Of a DNA stretch of 64,000 bases, positions 57,184 through 64,000 are shown in pieces. The DNA is from Siderastrea radians (lineage: Eukaryota; Cnidaria; Anthozoa; Scleractinia; Rhizangiidae), in contig OZ024890.1 in the NCBI GenBank assembly GCA_964017195.1, positions 22,753,201 to 22,817,200 of the forward strand, in the 5' to 3' direction. The notes under the pieces were generated by a model that saw only the letters and a list, made by a program, of their open reading frames with translations, was not told the DNA's origin and searched no databases. A program made the position numbers and the translations under genes. Positions within the stretch are counted from its first letter, which is position 1; every line of letters begins with the position of its first letter.

Positions 57184-58190
57184 CTATGTGATCATGGAAG
57201 AAATATTAAGGAGAAGATCAAGTCACCTTATCATAGGAGTTAAACAAATACTGTAATTAATTTGTTGCAATCAGAATCACAGAAAATGAGATTTTTGTCG
57301 CCAACAGTATCGTGGACATTTTCATCACTTATTTTTCATCTCAACTTGCGGACTTTTTAAAGGGTACATTGAAACCGGCTTTTCTAAACCCAGAGGAAGA
57401 TGGTAAAGGCCAAAAATGCGAAAAGACGATAGCAAGGAAATAGAAAGTTGCAAGGGGAACAGACTGAAGGGAATTACTGGCGTCTTGGCCTCGTTAACAT
57501 AATTATGTTCAATTAGCCAATTTTCGTGACACAAAACATCAAGAAACACTAAAGCCAAAAGATACTGTAAAAACCCGCATAAAATAACAAGTGGATTAAT
57601 AACACTCAGGCTGAAATTTGGTCAAAAAAAGTACCATATACATAAGAACACAATCAGCCTGAAAAATGAACATTGTTCTTATATATAAAAAAGTGGCTGC
57701 CAGTTAGATTAGAATAACCTACTAGGGTACAGTACTAAGTACTAAGTAGATCTATATGTGGTAGACCATTCACTGCATGAAATAACAAATATATATATCT
57801 TATTAGACGGTTTAGTGTGTAGTATCGTGTGTAGTATCGTGGAAAAGTGGTTTATAAACTGCCTGAGTTGCGTGACAAACTAACGTGACTTCTGAGCAGC
57901 GAGTGAGCGCGCCAGCGGAGTCAGGTTTCGCGCGCTTGACGTGAGGTTGTTGTTGATTGGTCAAAAACGAAAACTTGTCAAACCTGTGTCAATCGAGCGA
58001 AGCGTCGGGATTTTATTTCAAACTTGCAAGGAAAACAAAGATGGAACAAGGCAAAACTGAATTATTTTCGGGTTTACAGTTAGATAAACAACAATGTTCT
58101 TGGTCACCGAGTAAAACTACGAAAAGAAAGAACTCGACAGAACAAACAGAACTCGAAAGTCAAGTCAAACAAAGTTAAACAGCACTTCAA
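57184..58190. other. locus E intron, nothing firm
   Basis: Paralogous bits to locus C (44700-45050). A + strand frame at 58026-58178 (MEQGKTELFSGLQLDKQQC) is open but has no recognisable domain. Confidence 0.4.
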
Positions 58191-58194
58191 GCTC

Positions 58195-58590
58195 AGTCAT
58201 CTTCGTCCGAATCACTAACCACGGGTCGTTTTGGAAGAGATAGCGGTGGAGATTTCTGATCGACAACAATTGTGCATTTGTTGAAGACAGCTCCTGAGAA
58301 ATGATGGGTTCCGTTTCCTGACTTTGACAAACAAATGACATAAAAGGTTGTTAAGTTCCTCGGCGGGAATTTCTTCAATGGCCCTTGTTTCTTTAACGGA
58401 CTTGAGGTCAGTTTTTGTATTTTCTGTTGTATTTTAATACGTTTCGATTTTCTTCAATAAATAAAGAAATTTCACTGTCGTCTAGGTCATTGCTTGTCTC
58501 TAGGATCTCGTTTTCGTTAAAACCCTCAAAATTTGGGAAGCATTCATTTTTTTCTTCCGGAAAAACGAGCGTTTCGGCCATTTTTTTCAT
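58195..58590 (-). pseudogene. Crypton/KIAA1958-like recombinase N-terminal remnant
   Basis: Starts MKKMAETLVFPEEKNECF, acidic, then DDSEISLFIEENRN. After a frameshift near 58430 it continues TKTDLKSVKETRAIEEIPAE, ELNNLLCHLFVKVRKRN. The pattern (N-T-K-T-D-L, I-E-E-I-P-x-E-L-N-x-L-L, H-x-F-x-K-V-R-K-x-N) is what I know from the N-terminal, SAM-like part of KIAA1958/ZMYM2/QRICH1-type proteins, which derive from Crypton tyrosine recombinases and are abundant in corals. The catalytic domain is absent and the frame is broken again after RKRN. It lies in an intron of locus E, same strand. Confidence 0.6.
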
Positions 58591-60813
58591 CGTTCACCTT
58601 GTAAGCCTAAAGCCTGACGTGGCATTTGTAGAAAACCTGTCAAACCGGTCTTCTGGAGTACAAATACCGTGGGATATTTGTACTCGTTTTGGGTGTTATT
58701 TGTACTCTACTGAATGCAGTTGAATAATAAAAGGTGGTATCGAGTCCGTATACATGACGTGTACGGAGCGATATCCTGACGTATAAGGAGAACGATGTAT
58801 AAGGACTGTGTAACGATCAGTATACGCTTAACTCCTTATACTAGTGTATACTAAAGATTACATATACCCGTACACTAAGTATTAGAGCACCGTATATTCG
58901 TTCTTTTAACGAGTGTTCTAATGCTCTAAATTTACCAGCTTACAACTACTGAATATATTTTTACCCTGTTAAGTTACTGAATGGTACTTTTTGTTTTATT
59001 TTTTCCGGCTGATTTGTCAGGACACAAGGGCATACTGTTTTGTATACTGTGACTTATAGCGGAGCCAGCGCGCTAGCGTGCCAGTGGAGCTCCATTGGTA
59101 AGGAAATTTGGTAACCTATCAAGCCAAGAAATTTTGGTAGTGACGTAATAGTCACGTGACCGTCCGTCCGTAAGTACGTACGTCCGTCCGCCCCACAGGG
59201 TTGCCAATACGCTTCATACACTGGATATAACCCTGTGCTGAATCCCATGTGTTTTTGGCGCGAAATCGCATGTTGACCCGCGTTGTAGCAAAACAAGCAA
59301 AGACAACAAAATTCAAAAACAAATTTGTTAATGGAAAAAAAATGTTCAAAAGAATACTCAGTTGTTTTTTTGGTGGAAGGGGAAAAGTTCAATTTAGGCG
59401 AAAAAAATTAGGCGATAAAGTTCACCCGAAAAGTTCAAATTTGCCTTGTCGGTTCTGTTCGAACTCGGTCGGCACACCGCTTGAGTTCGCAGCTTTTCGC
59501 AGCGGTTTCGATGACAAATATAGTAGAGCTAGTGCTTTTTGGTTTTTCTGACCACAACCACGGTTTTTACGGCGTTCCGAACACATTTTGCCAGGAAAAA
59601 CACCAACATTTTCATGCTGATAGGCAGCTTGTCACGAACAAAGAAATAAGTATTAAAATTAACTTCAATTGTGTCAATAAACTCTCATGGCCAAGTGGAC
59701 TGATATCTAGCTTCATACGCCGACGACTTCGACTTGAATGAGAGTATTTTCACAAAATAATAACTGCCAGCAAAAAAAAAAAGCAAACAAACAAACAAAA
59801 CAAAAGGAGGGCTCCGCTTTTAGGCTTGGCTAAATCTATATATTACTTAACCGTTCGTAAGTGTTAGGGCGTCGTAAATTCACTTTAAAAAATTACCATG
59901 AATGTAACGTTTCCCACAGTTTAGTGTGCGCACGTGTATATTGTTTGTATACTGTGGTATACTGATGTGTATACTGAGCATTATACATGTCCGTTCTTCA
60001 AGCGTTAAAAATCATTTCTTTATCAAATAATTATATATATAACCTTATTTTTACCAAACTGAAGCTCCCACGATTATAGGAATCATTAAGCCTTCGGTTT
60101 ACCAATGTAACGTTACCCACAACTTTGTCCGGACACAAGTGTATATGAATATGTCTGGAATGAAAAGAGATATGGGTAAAAAGAAAGCACAATCATTCCT
60201 TATTTTGAAGGGGCATTCAAATAAGAAGTTCAAAAGAGTACTTTTCAGCTGAGCATATGTGACTTGCATTCTTCATCCATGAACGCACTTTGCCAGCTAA
60301 TTTTCTTATCAAAACTAGCTTGTTTAACTTACCAGGAATGGTAATGTGTAAATTAAAATTGCACGAACCAAAAAGTACGACATGGGATAAAACATTCCTC
60401 TTAAACTGATTTTCCTTCATTTTTTTTGCACATGAGCCAATTGCCCTTCATATGCAAAGTCCATGAAAAAATAACACTGGAATTTTTTTCCCCTGCAACA
60501 GCCTTTTTTGAAATAAGCTGATTTCCACTTGTTAAATTAAAGCCACATCATCACCAAGAAAGGTAATTTTTGTTGCTTAATAAAAATGGGAGAAAACTTA
60601 AGACATTTTGAAAAAATGAGTTTGAGACAGCCAGCTGTACTGTTGCCATGGTGATGGCTATGATCCCATAACCTCCCTTAGAATATCGCCTTGTGAGCCT
60701 CCTCGAGATATTGTTTGTTTACACTTACATATGTTAGTTGCTAAGAAGTAGCGGTTAGTAAGAGTTAACAAGTTTTCAATCTAATTTATTTGTTACTCAA
60801 GCCAGGAATGTAA

Positions 60814-60950
60814 TAGACTGCGGGCAGTCTCTCTTTTGCTCTAAAATTCCGCCCACGCTACTCGCTGCTCGCGGCTTCGCCGCTCGCCACTTGAATATCG
60901 CGTTCGTCCAGCACGGATTCTAGAGCGAAAGAGAGACTGCTCGCAGTCTA
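60814..60950. mobile_element. 137-bp MITE with 9-bp target duplication
   Basis: Terminal inverted repeats of about 30 bases (TAGACTGCGGGCAGTCTCTC, then TTTTGCTCTA) with two mismatches. Perfect flanking direct repeat GGAATGTAA at 60805-60813 and 60951-60959. A 9-bp duplication points to a Mutator-like transposase. Confidence 0.92.
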
Positions 60951-61065
60951 GGAATGTAAGGTTTTGACCAAGTCATCTATTATTTTAGAATTGGGAGTTA
61001 GTTACGGTTTCAGTCAAAACAACGACGACAGGATCTTCTAATTATTATTGTATTCTCTCCTTAGA

Positions 61066-61238
61066 CTTGACAAGCGCAGCGAAAAAGCAGAGAATACCAC
61101 AAACAAAAGGTGGAAAAGAACAAAGGCAACGAAGGGGGAGCCAGTAGAAAAAGAACTTCCCGTGAGTACTCCCAAATGGGCGCTCTCTGATGAGTGGATG
61201 GAAATAATTGAAAGAAGAGAGCAGGAGCAAATGGAAGG
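61066..61238 (+). CDS. putative exon of an element-encoded gene
   Basis: Bounded by acceptor TTCTCTCCTTAG and donor GTAAAG. It encodes LDKRSEKAENTTNKRWKRTK, then basic and acidic residues to WALSDEWMEIIERREQEQME and G. No domain recognised. Highly charged and helical at the end. It lies inside the GTATAC element, so it may be a relic of an element protein. Confidence 0.4.
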
Positions 61239-61476
61239 GTAAAGATGCAACTTTTCTTTTCAACAGAGGTTTCAAAATGTTAATTTTCTTGTTAGGTGTT
61301 GTTTACATTTTGCTTTAGTTTACGAACTATAAAGGAAAGCACTGACGAAGGAATTGTATAATACGCTGTATAATTTACCTGCTTAGTATGGCTTACCAAT
61401 AAGAGTTTTCTTTACATAACTGTTTGGTTTCAGTGTTCGTTATGCATTGCTAACTTAACCTTTTTTGTATTTACAG

Positions 61477-61540
61477 TAACAACGACGCACGAGAGACCGT
61501 CGAAGAGAACCATGAGGAGGACCACGAGGAGAACAACTGA
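61477..61540 (+). CDS. putative last exon of the element-encoded gene
   Basis: Acceptor TTTACAG; in frame with 61238 it reads NNDARETVEENHEEDHEENN and TGA, an acidic tail. GAGGAGAACCATGAGGAGGA repeats just after, suggesting slippage. A 3' AATAAAA is at about 61738. Confidence 0.4.
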
Positions 61541-62505
61541 TGAGGAGAACCATGAGGAGGACAATGAAGGAGATGACAGTGCAGATTAGAGGGGGGGGGG
61601 GGACTGTGAATTCAGCGACTATGATTGAATATTACAATTTTCAGTTTACAATTTATTGACTACCGTTAGTTGTTCATTAGGCTGGTGAATGTGACTCCTT
61701 CGTAGTGCGCCGAAATAGAGTGACGATCGCTATTGATTAATAAAACTATTTGCAATTGAATCATGACTTGTTGTGCTATTTTTTATTTCACCCGATGTAA
61801 TTACCAAAGTAGTGCGAGAATCTTCACCGACGAAAGTCCTCCTTCAGCCTGGTCAAACATCGTTCATATGCATGTTAGGGATGTGAGAATGTGCCACTTT
61901 CTAAAAATCTAAGAATATGTTTGTTTCTTCTATGAAATATATTCAGTACACAACCATTTTCATACAGTGTTATACTGCATAGTATATGCACCCAAATTTT
62001 ATGAGGAATCCTGCCATAAGTGTATACCTGCCTTCCACACGATATCCGTGCACTTCATACCTCATGCAGTACACATGATAAATACGGACAAGTATAATGG
62101 CGAATAAGAAATCCTATCACGAGTGTAAGAACAGTATACCGGCATTCCACACAATATTAGTACACTTCATACTTCGCGCAGTATACATGGTGTATACGGC
62201 CTTGTGTACTGACGATTATAAAATCTCACTGTGAGACATAAGAGTCCTTATACCTTCCTTCTACGCAACACCAGTATACCTCATGTTACCAGCAGTATAC
62301 ATGATGTATACTGATACGTGTACTGAATCCTGATACAAATGTGTAAGATCCTGCTATTTTCTGGGCATAGCCTGACGTATACTGATCCTTAAACGGTACC
62401 TTATACATCATGCCACGTCCTTATATCCCCCGTATACAACTATGTATACTGACCGTATAAGAGCTAAATAAGGGACCGTATTCGGATTATTCAGTTCATG
62501 CAGTG

Positions 62506-62832
62506 ATTGCACACATAGAGTTTTTCACAGCAGGTATATGGGAATTTCCAGGGTACATTTAGCAACTGTTTTTAGACTTGGCTAATTTACGTAGCTAAAT
62601 GACTGTTACCTTCTGTCAATCACATTCTTTATTTTCTGCGGACACAACATGCTGTGCTTGCACATTGATTTCATCTGTTGGTAGTCTATGCAGTATTTAA
62701 TTTTAAGAAACAATTTTAAGAACACCTTAAGAATATTTTAGGCTGATTTTGCAGAAAAAACCAGAAATATAAGAACAAAATCAGCCTGAACCCCAAAACA
62801 CGTGTTCTTTTATGCGGGTTTTTACTGTATAC
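62506..62832. other. locus E intron, nothing recognised
   Basis: AT-rich, no exon. Confidence 0.5.
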
Positions 62833-62895
62833 CTTTAGGTCCCGTAAGTCCTCGAGGTCCCTGAGGACCTTCTCGGCCATCCCTACCGTCCCTTC
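62833..62895 (-). CDS. collagen locus E, 63-base collagen exon
   Basis: GRDGRDGREGPQGPRGLTG, then PKG. Phase 1 both ends, acceptor ..CTCCAG and donor GTATAC. Counterpart of 45057-45119 in locus C. Confidence 0.8.
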
Positions 62896-62905
62896 CTGGA
62901 GGAGA

Positions 62906-62948
62906 TAAATAAATAAATAAATAAATAAGTAAATAAATAAATAAATAA
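62906..62948. repeat. (AAAT)n microsatellite
   Basis: About ten AAAT units, one interrupted by G. Confidence 0.95.
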
Positions 62949-63734
62949 GAAGAAGAAAGAAAGCACAAGAAAAGGAAAGAAAAGGAAAGGATAGAACTGC
63001 GCTCATCATTTTTTCAGCTTTTATTCAGTTATTATACTGTACACTTTTCCGCACTGTTAAGTTATTCAGGTTTGACAGGTTTCTGGCGTATATCGTCAAT
63101 CAATGTACTGTTAAATAAGATGGCATAAGTACATTGTGTTTGCTTAGAAGTTGTCTTGGTGGTTATCACCCATGGTAAAATGCTACGAACTAATGGCACT
63201 TTTGTGGCGTTCAAATTTTTGCCTCCAAACTGGTCTTTTAGAGATCAGTTCTTAGCTGCTAAACATGATATGGTTGCTCATCCTTACAGCTTTTTGACAA
63301 TTTTTCATCAAATACTTGTAGAATAAAGCATTTGCCATGTGTTAATCCGTGCACTGGAGCTGACAAAGGGTTAATGGCGGGCTATACTTAATATATTTAT
63401 CTGGAGATTGCAACCTTGTAAAACCTTTTTCAATAATTTTAAACGCATTTCTGCCGATGCCTATAATCTTCCTTCAGTTTTGTTGTTGTGATTTATAAAA
63501 TACACAGTACAAATAAAATCTTTCAAATGGTATACATCAAACATGGCCATGTGGTTCGTGGTTTTTCAGGTAAGCCCATTCGTGGTCAGCAAAACAGTTA
63601 GGCGAAACTATAAAGTTAAAGTCTGATAGGAGGCGGGACGAAGTAAACCAGGCCTAAAGATTCGTCCCACCACGGCTAACTGTCCACGGGTCTCCAAGGA
63701 TCACGGTATGAAAGACCCAACACAATCAACTTAC

Positions 63735-63797
63735 CTGGAGTGCCTGGTTGCCCAGCTGACCCAGGAGGCCCTGGTCTCCCATCTCTACCATCTCGAC
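63735..63797 (-). CDS. collagen locus E, 63-base collagen exon
   Basis: GRDGRDGRPGPPGSAGQPG, then TPG. Phase 1 both ends, with TTATTTCAG acceptor and GTAAGT donor. The linker and membrane-anchor exons of locus E must lie to the right of the window. Confidence 0.8.
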
Positions 63798-64000
63798 CTG
63801 AAATAACGAGCAAAACTATACTATGAACCGTGAACTCAAGAAATGGGTCAATATCATTTAAGGCGTGACCACTCAATGTAGCGGCTATGCCGAGCAGTAA
63901 ATTATAACTGCTGTTTTAGTTTTTTACCCTTTCAATAAATTAGTAAATTGAGGAAGACAGTACAGCTAATTTAATATAATAATTTAATTTATATTGTTGT

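Larger units (their letters stand above)
58708..62505 (+). mobile_element. CACTA-like element with GTATAC subterminal repeats
   Basis: Ends are imperfect inverted repeats: TACTGAATGCAGTTGAATAAT at 58708 and, inverted, CACTGCATGAACTGAATAAT ending at 62505. Inside both ends lie many GTATAC/GTATAA motifs (58755-58900, 59935-59990, 61975-62465), and longer blocks match in inverted order (GATGTATAAGGA, then ATCAGTATACG). No 3-bp duplication is evident. The layout is like the CACTA element at 50749 but with a different motif and older. It contains a small spliced ORF (61066-61540) and a nested MITE (60814-60950). Confidence 0.6.

Noticed and set aside
58026..58178. Plus-strand frame starting MEQGKTELFSG
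   Set aside because: Open and plausible in composition, but no domain or splice partner. It may belong to the adjacent Crypton-like element.
61048..61242. Bacterial-type small gene
   Set aside because: The frame opens at a splice acceptor and ends at a donor. An exon is the better reading.

Overview
This is eukaryotic DNA: genes are split by GT-AG introns, the intergenic DNA is AT-rich, and transposon relics are dense. The gene families and repeat types point to an anthozoan cnidarian, most likely a stony coral. That is inferred from family recognition, not from a database search.

Layout. 1-10 kb: a broken cytochrome P450 remnant (about 1.95-2.33 kb) followed by an intact two-exon microsomal P450 on the + strand (4539-9954). 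10-16 kb: no gene seen, only repeats (a TTACA microsatellite, a palindromic MITE, a dispersed repeat, a small hairpin). 16.1-21.8 kb: a tyrosine-recombinase (DIRS/Ngaro-type) retrotransposon on the - strand with gag, reverse transcriptase-RNase H and recombinase, carrying two frameshifts yet an apparently identical pair of 232-bp repeats.

24.5 kb to the right edge is a tandem, all-minus-strand cluster of short collagen genes. The products combine a short N-terminal tail, one membrane segment, a dibasic (furin-like) site, a short coiled coil, Gly-X-Y repeats and a C-terminal Cys-rich domain like that of sponge short-chain (C4/spongin) collagen. Locus A (24537-28531) and locus B (32515-38848) look usable. 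Locus B is phase-consistent over six exons and encodes 355 residues. A lone N-terminal exon lies at 42195-42502. Loci C (44645-48060), D (49305-54952) and E (56306 to beyond 63797) carry splice-site, nonsense, frameshift or truncation lesions. A segment of about 2.7 kb (47.1-49.8 kb and 54.0-56.8 kb) is duplicated, which shows how the array grew.

The introns of this cluster are packed with mobile DNA: a 1-kb foldback element, a SAP-domain ORF, LINE remnants, a CACTA-type element inserted into a hairpin, a perfect 75-bp inverted repeat, a Crypton/KIAA1958-like remnant, a second CACTA-like element with GTATAC subterminal repeats, and MITEs with 9-10 bp target duplications. The palindrome TGACGTCA occurs ten times, mostly inside repeats.

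The most interesting system is the collagen cluster: membrane-anchored, probably protease-released collagens ending in a spongin-type domain, evolving by birth and death.
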